6,339 nucleotides of DNA from Cyclobacteriaceae bacterium. Its GTDB lineage: Bacteria > Bacteroidota > Bacteroidia > Cytophagales > Cyclobacteriaceae. The position numbers and the translations under genes are program-made. The stretch covers positions 1 through 6,339 of the forward strand of contig DAOVVI010000098.1 of NCBI GenBank assembly GCA_030637245.1. The letters run 5' to 3'. This document shows, piece after piece, positions 1 to 6,339 of this stretch (the stretch's first letter is position 1; each line of letters begins with the position of its first letter). The notes beneath the pieces are model-generated. The model made no database searches, was not told where the DNA came from, and worked only from the letters and a program-made list of their open reading frames with translations.

Positions 1-858
1 AGAAAAAGGCGCTATGTTTTCTCTGAAACTTTTGCCAGTATTGCCTTTGCTGCATTGTACAAAGCAACGGGAGAAAAAAAGTATGAAATGCTCGCCAGGG
101 AAATGTTTGATGTTTTCCTTAAGCATGCATCTACTCCCGGAATGATTGCTCCTAAATTTACTGATAACCGGCAGATGAAAGGAATGGGGCATCCAATGAT
201 CGGAATAGCTACTGCTCAGGAATTGAGAAAAAATCTGGGTGACCCATCGTTCACAAAATATATCGATCAATGGATTTCAGAAATACGATCCGACTTTATG
301 AACGAGAAATATAAAGCGGTGATGGAAACGGTTGGCCCACATGGGGAATTCATAGATCATTTTGATGGTAGAACGTTAAACCCGGGGCACGCTATTGAAG
401 GCGCCTGGTTTATTCTTCAGGAAGCCAGGTATCGGAATAACGATCCGGAATTGATCAAAATGGGAACTACCATGCTTGACTGGATGTGGGAAATTGGCTG
501 GGATGCAGCATATGGAGGAATCATATATTTCCGGGACGTTTTAGGATTGCCTGTTCAGGAATATTGGCACGACATGAAATTCTGGTGGCCGCAGAACGAA
601 GCTGTCATTGCTACCCTCATGGCCTTCGAAATGACCGGAGATGAGAAATATGCCAAATGGCACAAAATGATCCACGACTGGACATTCAAACATTTTCCGG
701 ATAAAGAACATGGCGAGTGGTTCGGGTATCTGCATCGTGATGGCAGAATATCCAGTACACTAAAAGGGAACATTTGGAAAGGGCCATTCCATATTCCAAG
801 AATGTATTTGATGGCTTGGAAAACGCTGAAAGAGATAAAGAGCAAACAATTAATATAG
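1..858 (+). CDS. AGE-family N-acylglucosamine 2-epimerase, 5'-truncated by window edge
   Basis: Cytoplasmic sugar 2-epimerase of the (alpha/alpha)6-barrel AGE/RnBP family, which typically interconverts GlcNAc and ManNAc, or cellobiose/mannobiose and their 2-epimers in sister groups. The reading frame is open from base 1, so 285 residues are visible and roughly 100-120 N-terminal residues of the usual 390-400 are missing; the TTG at 55 is not a real start. Visible motifs, numbered from base 1: an upstream F-S-E-T-F-A segment near 7-12; GRTLNPGH with Arg124 and catalytic-type His130, followed by Glu133; KFWWPQNEA with Trp195, Trp196 and Glu200; GEWFGYLHRDG near 239-249; and KGPFHIPR with the second catalytic-type His264. 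The WWP.NEA, EWFGYL.R.G and KG.FH.PR wording is closer to what I recall of renin-binding-protein/GlcNAc 2-epimerases than of cellobiose 2-epimerases, but substrate is not proven. It converges on the HTCS gene with 8 bp between stops, so it is transcribed separately from it. No frameshift is seen. Confidence 0.9.
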   Translation, partial: RKRRYVFSETFASIAFAALYKATGEKKYEMLAREMFDVFLKHASTPGMIAPKFTDNRQMKGMGHPMIGIATAQELRKNLGDPSFTKYIDQWISEIRSDFMNEKYKAVMETVGPHGEFIDHFDGRTLNPGHAIEGAWFILQEARYRNNDPELIKMGTTMLDWMWEIGWDAAYGGIIYFRDVLGLPVQEYWHDMKFWWPQNEAVIATLMAFEMTGDEKYAKWHKMIHDWTFKHFPDKEHGEWFGYLHRDGRISSTLKGNIWKGPFHIPRMYLMAWKTLKEIKSKQLI

Positions 859-866
859 CGTAAAAC

Positions 867-3800
867 TCATGCAGTGTTAACCTCTGAATCTTTGACAAAG
901 TCCGTTGGGCTTTTCCCAAACTCCGTTTTAAAGCATTTCCTGAAATAACGTGGATCATTAAAGCCTACTGCATAGGCGACTTCAGAAATTCTCATTTTGT
1001 TTTGTCTCAGCAATTGAGCTGCACGCTTCATTCTAAATGTTTTTATGAAATCGTTGGATGACATTCCTGCTAAAAATTTAAATTTTCGGTAAAGATGCAC
1101 CGGGCTCAACCCGGTTTGTTTGGCCAGGTCTTCAACCGAAAATTCAGAATTTGATATATTTTCTTCCAAAATGGAAACAGCATTTATTAAAAATTTCTCA
1201 TCCGCCGAAGTCACGGTAACTTCTTTTGGTTCGGGAATTTTATTACCGGAAAAACGAAGTTGCATTTTATGCCGGTATTCCAGGATGTTTCTGACCACAA
1301 GTTTTAGCTGATCTACATTAAATGGTTTTTTTATAAAATAATTAGCGCCGGTTTCCAATCCTTCAATTTCATTTTCATCTGTGTTTCTGGCAGTCAACAT
1401 TACCACTGGGATATGACTAACATTTACATTTTTTTTGATTTTTTTGCATAGCTCCAGGCCGCTCATTTCCGGCATCATAATATCGGTAATAATTAAGTCT
1501 GGTCCTTCCAGAAGCGCCTTTTCATACCCCTTTTTGCCATTTTCAGCTTCAGTAATATGGTAGTTATTTTTGAGAATGTCTTTGATAAATGCCCTCATTT
1601 CACTGTAATCTTCAACGACCAGAATATTCACAGCTTTTGAAGATTCAGTTATTTCATTTGATAAGGATTCATTGGTACTTTCTTTAATTAAGATATTTTC
1701 ATTTGCAGAAATTTGATCAGCACTTACAGGAACATTTCTTATTTCAGATGCGTCATTTATCTCTGATTCATCATATGCACTTTTATCTATTGGAATCCAT
1801 ATCTTGAACGTAGATCCCAGATCTGGTTTACTTTCAACTTCAATATGCCCCCGGTGAGTATCTACCAGCCTTTTTACAATTGCCAAACCAATTCCGGTAC
1901 CGACACCCATTTCTTTCCCGCTTTTTAATTGCTCAAAACGTTTAAATATGGCATTCATTTTATCCTCCGGAATTCCAATACCGGAGTCCTTCACCATAAA
2001 TCCGCCATATTCAAATTCATTTTTTGCAGTAGAATCCAAAAGACTTAATTCGCTCTTGGTTTCAAGTAACTGTATCGTAACGCTTCCTCCAACCGGCGTA
2101 AATTTGAACGCATTTGAGAGCAGATTAAAGATCACTTTATCAATTATTTTTGGGTCAAACCAAATTTTTTCCCTCTCATCCGGGAGTTCAATATTAAAGT
2201 GAATATTTTTCTCTTCTGCATAATCGATAAAACTGCTTGCATGCTCTTTCAGGTAATGAGCCAGGTCATTTTCATTTACTTCTAATTTCAGTTTTTTATT
2301 CTCTATTTTTCTAAAATCCAATAGTTGATTGACAAGCCTTAAAAGCATTTGAACACTTTTGTGCATTGTGCTGAAATAATGCATGCGTTGAGTGTTGCTA
2401 ATATTATTGGGTTCCTTCATCATCCGTTGGAGTGGAACAGAAATGAGGGTGAGAGGTGTTTTTATATCATGTGATATATTGGTAAAAAACCTGAGTTTAA
2501 ACTCCTCGATTTTCATTCTACGTTTATGAACCTCTTTTTCTACAGCGAGCTCTCGTTTAAATTTTATTCTATTTCGAACGTTGAAGTAGATTATAAATAC
2601 AAGTCCACTAATTATAAGGATGTATATAAAATATGCCAGGTTCGTTGCCCAATAAGGAGGGTGAACTGTGATTTTTAATTGTTTTTCCTGCTGACCCCAG
2701 TTTCCGTTTTTGTTAGTTGCTCTTAAGCGGAATAGGTATTTCCCCGCTCCCAGTCCTGAGTATGTCACCTGCCGTTCGTTATAAGCGGCATAATTCCATT
2801 GTTTGTCAGCACCTTCCAATTGATAACTAAACTCTAGCATCTCCGGAGACGAATATTCGATTGCTGTAAATTCTAATGTGATTACATTTTCATCATGATC
2901 CAATTGTATTTCCTCCATTTTCGAAATAGACTTATCAATTAAAACCCGTCCGTTTAATTTATAGCCAGCGCTTAATTCAATGTTATTTATTCGAATTCTA
3001 TCTATTTGAACCGGAGGAGTGATAATGCGTTCTATTATTTTATCAGGATTAAATATACTTACGCCATTAACACCTCCGAACATCATTTCCCCACGCGAAT
3101 TTTTATAACACGATGAAAGCGTAAAAACATCTGCCTGCAATCCATCTTTTTTATGATAGTTTTGAAAAGTACCTTTTACCGGATCAAATTTTGAAAGACC
3201 ATTTTGAGTGCTTATCCATAATAATCCATCATCGTCTTCCAGAATTCCTTTTACAACATTATCCACAAATCCATCATTTACGGTATAAGATTTAAATGTG
3301 CCCTTATCCGGATAAAATCTATTTATTCCTCCTTGTGTTCCTACCCAATAATGCCCTTTGTTATCAATGAAAAATATATTAACCAGGTCGTTGCTAATGG
3401 ATTCCGGGTTTTCCGGGTCATGTCGAAAATGTTCAAATTTTACATTGTTAAGATCTTGGTTTGTAGTTAAATCCAGTTTATTCAATCCACCGCCCCAACT
3501 ACATACCCAAATATTGTTTTGATCATCTTCATTTACAGATCGCAAATAATTATAGCTCAATGAATTTGGGTCAGAAGGATTGTTTTTAAATGAATAAAAT
3601 TTGTTATTAGTCCAATCAAATTTGCTGAGACCATCGTATGTGGCCAGCCAAAGTCCATCCTTTTTTTTGCTGGGAGCAATGTTCCAGATGTAATCGTGAG
3701 GAAGGCTGTTTGGATCAGTAGGGTCATGTACATAACGAGTGAATTGCTTGCTTTTCTCATCAAATAAACAAAGCCCACCGGATGTTCCGGCCCAAAGTCT

Positions 3801-5168
3801 TCCACTATAATCAAAACAAAGAGACTCTACAATATTGCTGCTGATACTATTAGGGTTAGAAGGGTTGTGCGTGTAGACGGTAAAGGATTTGGAATTTGGA
3901 TCGTACATATTAAGTCCTCCACCAAATGTGCCAAACCAAAACTTGCCATGACGATCTTCCACTATAGATTTCACAACTGAATTTGATAAACTATTTGGAT
4001 TATTTTGTATAGATTTTAAATGAATAAACCGTTGATTTTCAGGGTTTATCCAATCGATTCCCGTATCTCTTGTGGCGAGCCATAGCATACCATCTTCAGA
4101 GGCATAAAGGGAGTATATATAATCTATACTTAAAGATTGAGGATCATAAGAATTTTTTTTATAGACTATGAATGTTTCTTTTAGTGGATCAAATAAGTTT
4201 AGCCCGCTGCCATAAGTTCCTATCCACATTTTATCATTCATATCGGGATCATCGGGGACAATGGAGAATACCCTATTTTCCTGTAGCCTATCTTTATTCT
4301 CCTGGGTTGTCATATAGGAATGAATCAACGTGTCTTCATTATTCATCGAAATGATATTGAATCCTTCGTCAGTACCTACATAAATATTTCCATACGAATC
4401 TTCATTTATGCTGTATATTATATTATTTGAAATAGAATTAGGGGTTTCGGATTTATGTAGAAAATGGATGAAATTGTTGTTTGTGTTTCTGGATTTTTCA
4501 GTCAGTAAGTTTAGCCCTCCGCCTTCAGTCCCAATCCAAATATTATTTTTTTTGTCACAGTAAATATGGTATATCCTGTTATTACTCAATGAGGATGATT
4601 CCGATGAAACATGAAGAAATTGTTTAAAAATTGGATTACCTGCCTTGTCCCAACCTGTTAATTTATTTAATCCTGAAAAAGTACCAATCCATAAAACGCC
4701 ATCATTATCTTCAACTATAGATGCAATTGTATTGTTAGTTAACGTGAAAGCAGAATTTTCATCAGATAGATGATAAGTGATGCTATCCGTCACAGGGTCA
4801 AGCCTGTTCAACCCCCATTCTGTTCCAATCCAAATTATTCCACTCCGATCCTGGGTTATACTTTTTATTGCTCCATTACTTAAACCATTGCTAACATTTA
4901 AGCCATAATTGTAATTCCTAATTCTAAAGCCATCATACCTATTGAGACCGGCATCAGTCCCAAACCACATAAACCCATCTTTATCCTGGAATACACAGTT
5001 TATAACATTGGATGAAAGTCCCTGTTCTGTCTGAAGATGATTGAATTTTTTTTCGGATTCAGCATTGCCCCAATAGTTTTCCTGCCCTACCGTGGTACTA
5101 ACCGTAAACATCGAAAGTGCCAGCGAAAAGATTTTTATTTTTAAAAGTCTTTTTTTGATAATCCACAC
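867..5168 (-). CDS. Hybrid two-component system (HTCS) sensor kinase/response regulator, complete, 1433 aa
   Basis: One-protein signalling system that senses glycan fragments in the periplasm and controls transcription of a neighbouring PUL. Order: signal peptide or N-terminal anchor 1-29 (Lys-rich start, then a hydrophobic stretch ending at VGQ); fourteen Reg_prop motifs, typically D..G..W.GT..GLN..DP, between about 53 and 708, fitting two seven-bladed propellers; Y_Y_Y domain about 770-836; transmembrane helix about 844-863; basic linker; HisKA with phospho-acceptor His900 in HDIKTPL; HATPase with N-box Asn1015/Asn1019, DSGIGIP at 1061-1067 and GTGIGL at 1090-1095; polar linker about 1128-1178; receiver with Glu1186/Asp1187, phospho-acceptor Asp1229, Thr1259 and Lys1281; AraC-type double HTH about 1323-1427. 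All key residues are present, so it looks functional. The start is GTG: an in-frame TAA lies three codons upstream (5175-5177), and the first internal ATG (residue 20) would destroy the signal sequence. It is divergent from susC, its probable target, and convergent with the epimerase gene. Ligand unknown. Confidence 0.97.
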   Translation of the reverse strand: MWIIKKRLLKIKIFSLALSMFTVSTTVGQENYWGNAESEKKFNHLQTEQGLSSNVINCVFQDKDGFMWFGTDAGLNRYDGFRIRNYNYGLNVSNGLSNGAIKSITQDRSGIIWIGTEWGLNRLDPVTDSITYHLSDENSAFTLTNNTIASIVEDNDGVLWIGTFSGLNKLTGWDKAGNPIFKQFLHVSSESSSLSNNRIYHIYCDKKNNIWIGTEGGGLNLLTEKSRNTNNNFIHFLHKSETPNSISNNIIYSINEDSYGNIYVGTDEGFNIISMNNEDTLIHSYMTTQENKDRLQENRVFSIVPDDPDMNDKMWIGTYGSGLNLFDPLKETFIVYKKNSYDPQSLSIDYIYSLYASEDGMLWLATRDTGIDWINPENQRFIHLKSIQNNPNSLSNSVVKSIVEDRHGKFWFGTFGGGLNMYDPNSKSFTVYTHNPSNPNSISSNIVESLCFDYSGRLWAGTSGGLCLFDEKSKQFTRYVHDPTDPNSLPHDYIWNIAPSKKKDGLWLATYDGLSKFDWTNNKFYSFKNNPSDPNSLSYNYLRSVNEDDQNNIWVCSWGGGLNKLDLTTNQDLNNVKFEHFRHDPENPESISNDLVNIFFIDNKGHYWVGTQGGINRFYPDKGTFKSYTVNDGFVDNVVKGILEDDDGLLWISTQNGLSKFDPVKGTFQNYHKKDGLQADVFTLSSCYKNSRGEMMFGGVNGVSIFNPDKIIERIITPPVQIDRIRINNIELSAGYKLNGRVLIDKSISKMEEIQLDHDENVITLEFTAIEYSSPEMLEFSYQLEGADKQWNYAAYNERQVTYSGLGAGKYLFRLRATNKNGNWGQQEKQLKITVHPPYWATNLAYFIYILIISGLVFIIYFNVRNRIKFKRELAVEKEVHKRRMKIEEFKLRFFTNISHDIKTPLTLISVPLQRMMKEPNNISNTQRMHYFSTMHKSVQMLLRLVNQLLDFRKIENKKLKLEVNENDLAHYLKEHASSFIDYAEEKNIHFNIELPDEREKIWFDPKIIDKVIFNLLSNAFKFTPVGGSVTIQLLETKSELSLLDSTAKNEFEYGGFMVKDSGIGIPEDKMNAIFKRFEQLKSGKEMGVGTGIGLAIVKRLVDTHRGHIEVESKPDLGSTFKIWIPIDKSAYDESEINDASEIRNVPVSADQISANENILIKESTNESLSNEITESSKAVNILVVEDYSEMRAFIKDILKNNYHITEAENGKKGYEKALLEGPDLIITDIMMPEMSGLELCKKIKKNVNVSHIPVVMLTARNTDENEIEGLETGANYFIKKPFNVDQLKLVVRNILEYRHKMQLRFSGNKIPEPKEVTVTSADEKFLINAVSILEENISNSEFSVEDLAKQTGLSPVHLYRKFKFLAGMSSNDFIKTFRMKRAAQLLRQNKMRISEVAYAVGFNDPRYFRKCFKTEFGKSPTDFVKDSEVNTA

Positions 5169-5237
5169 AACTTGTTATATCTGAATGTTCGTTTCTATTG
5201 CGAATAATAGCCCTGATTTTTTTTGTCGTAAAAATAT

Positions 5238-5267
5238 CAAATTAACAATTTTTAGAGACAACTGAAA
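5238..5267 (-). promoter_or_regulatory. Candidate Bacteroidota-type promoter for the HTCS gene
   Basis: Read on the minus strand, TTTC (5267-5264) is followed after exactly 19 bases by TAATTTG (5244-5238). The Bacteroidota sigma-ABfr consensus is TTTG, about 19 bases, then TAnnTTTG, so this is one mismatch in the -33 element and one missing base in the -7 element. It would put the transcript start about 60-65 bases upstream of the GTG. In DNA this AT-rich such near matches arise by chance, so the call is tentative. Confidence 0.3.
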
Positions 5268-5349
5268 GAAATATACCCCTTATTAGAAAGATATGAGCCT
5301 GTCAAAAAGAGATTGCAGACCATTTATGAAGGATTTTTGCCCCATGCTT

Positions 5350-5369
5350 AGTTGGTTAAATGGTCAACT
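5350..5369. repeat. Short inverted repeat AGTTG-N10-CAACT, possible operator
   Basis: AGTTG at 5350-5354 and its exact reverse complement CAACT at 5365-5369 are separated by 10 bases, giving a 20-bp element 53 bp upstream of the susC start. Its position just upstream of a TATAAT-like sequence suits an activator site for the divergently encoded HTCS. The 5-bp arms are short enough to occur by chance and no second copy was noticed, so the function is inference only. Confidence 0.3.
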
Positions 5370-5388
5370 TTGATCCTATAATTATTTG
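5352..5388 (+). promoter_or_regulatory. Weak candidate promoter for susC
   Basis: TATAAT at 5377-5382 runs into ATTTG (5384-5388), a loose, over-spaced version of the Bacteroidota TAnnTTTG element. Upstream, TTGGTT at 5352-5357 lies 19 bases away, but it is a poor -33 match. The element would give a leader of about 30 bases. Genes activated by HTCS regulators may have poor core promoters, so a weak match is not surprising, but the support is thin. Confidence 0.22.
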
Positions 5389-5422
5389 GGAATATTCTCA
5401 ATTAACCTAAATCATTTCAATT

Positions 5423-6339
5423 ATGTTTAAAGATTACGAAAGACTGAAAAGAAGATGGGTATATAAAGTGCCCCTTCTTGCTTTAATGTTGCTGATCTGC
5501 ACTCTGGCAGCGTCAGCTCAAGAAAGAACCTTAACGGGTACTATTACTTCTGATGAAGGAGAAGCTCTGCCCGGTGCCAATGTACTTGTGAAGGGTACAT
5601 CTGAAGGAACTATTAGTGATATAGACGGGAAATATTCACTTAGTATTCCTGAAAACGCCACTATTAGTTATAGTATGGTAGGTTACATATCGGAAGAGGT
5701 TGCTATTGGCAATCAAAGTGTAGTCGATATTGTATTGGCAGTCGATATCACCCAACTTGATGAGATTGTAATTACCGGATATGGCACACAATCCAGGTCA
5801 AAAGTTACAAACTCTATTGTAACGGTTGATGCAGAACCTCTGCAAAATATTCCTGCCGGTGGCAATGCATTGAATTCACTTATCGGAAAGGTATCCGGGG
5901 TTGTAGTCCTTCAAAATGACGGACGCTCAGGATCAGCTCCTGCCATACAGATTAGGGGGGGTACTACTCCGGGATTTGGTGGCGATACACCATTGTACAT
6001 TGTTGATGGTTTTATACAGGATGATATTGGTGCAATTGATATGAATGACGTGGAAGAGTTCACTATCCTGAAAGATGCTTCAGCAACCGCAATTTATGGC
6101 GCTCAGGCAGCTAATGGTGTAATCATTGTGAATACAAGACGTGGAAAAAAAGGTAAATTCAATATACAGTTTAAATACGGTCATGAATATCAGAATGTCG
6201 ATCGTTACAAGATAGATGTACTGACACCGGAGGAAGAAGGCTATTATATGAGAATGCAGTATTTGGGATATGAAGATCCACTGGCTTATCAGTTTATTTC
6301 CGGAAGATCACAATGGTATTCTGCTGTTCAACCTTTTGA
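5423..6339 (+). CDS. SusC/RagA-family TonB-linked outer-membrane transporter, 3'-truncated by window edge
   Basis: Outer-membrane TonB-dependent importer that, with a SusD-type lipoprotein lid, takes up oligosaccharides. From the ATG at 5423, 305 codons are visible and the frame is open at the right edge; the family is usually about 1000 aa, so roughly 70% is missing, including nearly all of the beta-barrel. Order: signal peptide 1-32 (KRRWVYK, hydrophobic core, ASA before Gln33); carboxypeptidase-regulatory-like domain about 37-110, including EALPGANVLVKGT and DGKYSL; TonB-box-like segment DEIVITGYGTQ from Asp113; plug domain from about 120, with NSLIGKVSGV at 151-160, IRGG at 177-180, the SusC signature LYIVDG at 191-196 and LKDASATAIYGAQAANG at 216-232; then the start of the barrel. 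A susD gene is expected immediately downstream. It is divergent from the HTCS gene across 254 bp and is probably the first gene of the regulated operon. Specificity cannot be read from this N-terminal part. No defect is seen. Confidence 0.96.
   Translation, partial: MFKDYERLKRRWVYKVPLLALMLLICTLAASAQERTLTGTITSDEGEALPGANVLVKGTSEGTISDIDGKYSLSIPENATISYSMVGYISEEVAIGNQSVVDIVLAVDITQLDEIVITGYGTQSRSKVTNSIVTVDAEPLQNIPAGGNALNSLIGKVSGVVVLQNDGRSGSAPAIQIRGGTTPGFGGDTPLYIVDGFIQDDIGAIDMNDVEEFTILKDASATAIYGAQAANGVIIVNTRRGKKGKFNIQFKYGHEYQNVDRYKIDVLTPEEEGYYMRMQYLGYEDPLAYQFISGRSQWYSAVQPF

Larger units (their letters stand above)
5169..5422. promoter_or_regulatory. Divergent control region between the HTCS gene and susC
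   Basis: This 254-bp AT-rich stretch separates the start codons of the regulator (leftward) and the transporter (rightward), so it must hold both promoters and, by analogy with other HTCS-controlled PULs, the binding site of the AraC-type domain. No convincing gene, tRNA, riboswitch or intrinsic terminator is seen in it. It contains an inverted repeat and weak promoter-like elements listed separately. Neither start codon has a Shine-Dalgarno sequence in front of it, which is normal in Bacteroidota. Confidence 0.7.

Noticed and set aside
890..903. CTTTG-A-CAAAG inverted repeat near the 3' end of the HTCS gene, considered as a terminator.
   Set aside because: With a one-base loop it cannot form a normal hairpin and no T-run follows; it encodes part of the HTCS C-terminus.
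541..958. Minus-strand open frames of 64-96 codons over the epimerase 3' half and the HTCS 3' end.
   Set aside because: They lie opposite the conserved epimerase frame, or overlap the HTCS frame on its own strand, overlap each other and show no domain-like sequence; they are shadow frames.
1120..4354. Open frames of 60-85 codons on both strands within the HTCS gene.
   Set aside because: The HTCS frame is continuous through the whole region with all domains intact, so these are by-products of its codon use.
5195..5210. Small hairpin-like sequence CTATT-gcgaat-AATAG upstream of the HTCS start.
   Set aside because: The stem is only five base pairs, AT-rich, and has no T-run or conserved loop; not convincing as a terminator or operator.
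5293..5373. A 26-codon open frame (ATG to TGA, + strand) inside the divergent control region, with purine-rich AGAAAG just before the ATG.
   Set aside because: It is very short, overlaps the putative susC control elements, has no recognised similarity, and its purine stretch is too close to the ATG for a normal Shine-Dalgarno. Chance is the simplest explanation.
6320..6339. The window ends in TGA, which could be taken as the stop of the SusC frame.
   Set aside because: The SusC frame has codons CCT and TTT at 6332-6337, so the final GA belongs to the next, incomplete codon. The gene continues beyond the window.

Overview
The window is a piece of a Bacteroidota (Bacteroidetes) chromosome. Three things point there: a hybrid two-component system (HTCS) regulator that joins a sensor kinase, a receiver and an AraC-type DNA-binding domain in one protein; a SusC/RagA-family TonB-dependent outer-membrane transporter with the typical N-terminal carboxypeptidase-regulatory-like domain; and AT-rich starts without Shine-Dalgarno sequences. 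HTCS proteins of this layout are essentially confined to this phylum. Genus cannot be read from the sequence; an environmental or gut polysaccharide degrader is the natural guess.

Layout from left to right. Bases 1-858 (+) are the C-terminal part of an N-acylglucosamine 2-epimerase (AGE/RnBP) family enzyme whose N-terminus lies outside the window. Bases 867-5168 (-) are a complete HTCS regulator of 1433 aa, convergent with the epimerase with only 8 bp between the two stop codons. Bases 5169-5422 are a 254-bp divergent control region. Bases 5423-6339 (+) are the first 305 codons of a SusC-type transporter that runs off the right edge.

The arrangement is that of one edge of a polysaccharide utilization locus (PUL). 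By family knowledge, the HTCS senses an oligosaccharide in the periplasm through two seven-bladed propellers and a Y_Y_Y domain, phosphorylates its own receiver and activates the adjacent susC-led operon. The SusC protein, with a SusD partner expected just beyond the right edge, would import the glycan. The epimerase could interconvert a 2-epimeric sugar such as GlcNAc/ManNAc released from the substrate, but its membership in the same regulon is inference.

No clearly undescribed system is visible. The most notable sequence observations are the exact 2 x 7 propeller repeat count, a recurring [DN]-P-x-S-[IL] linker between its blades, the GTG start of the regulator and a small inverted repeat in the divergent control region that could be an operator.
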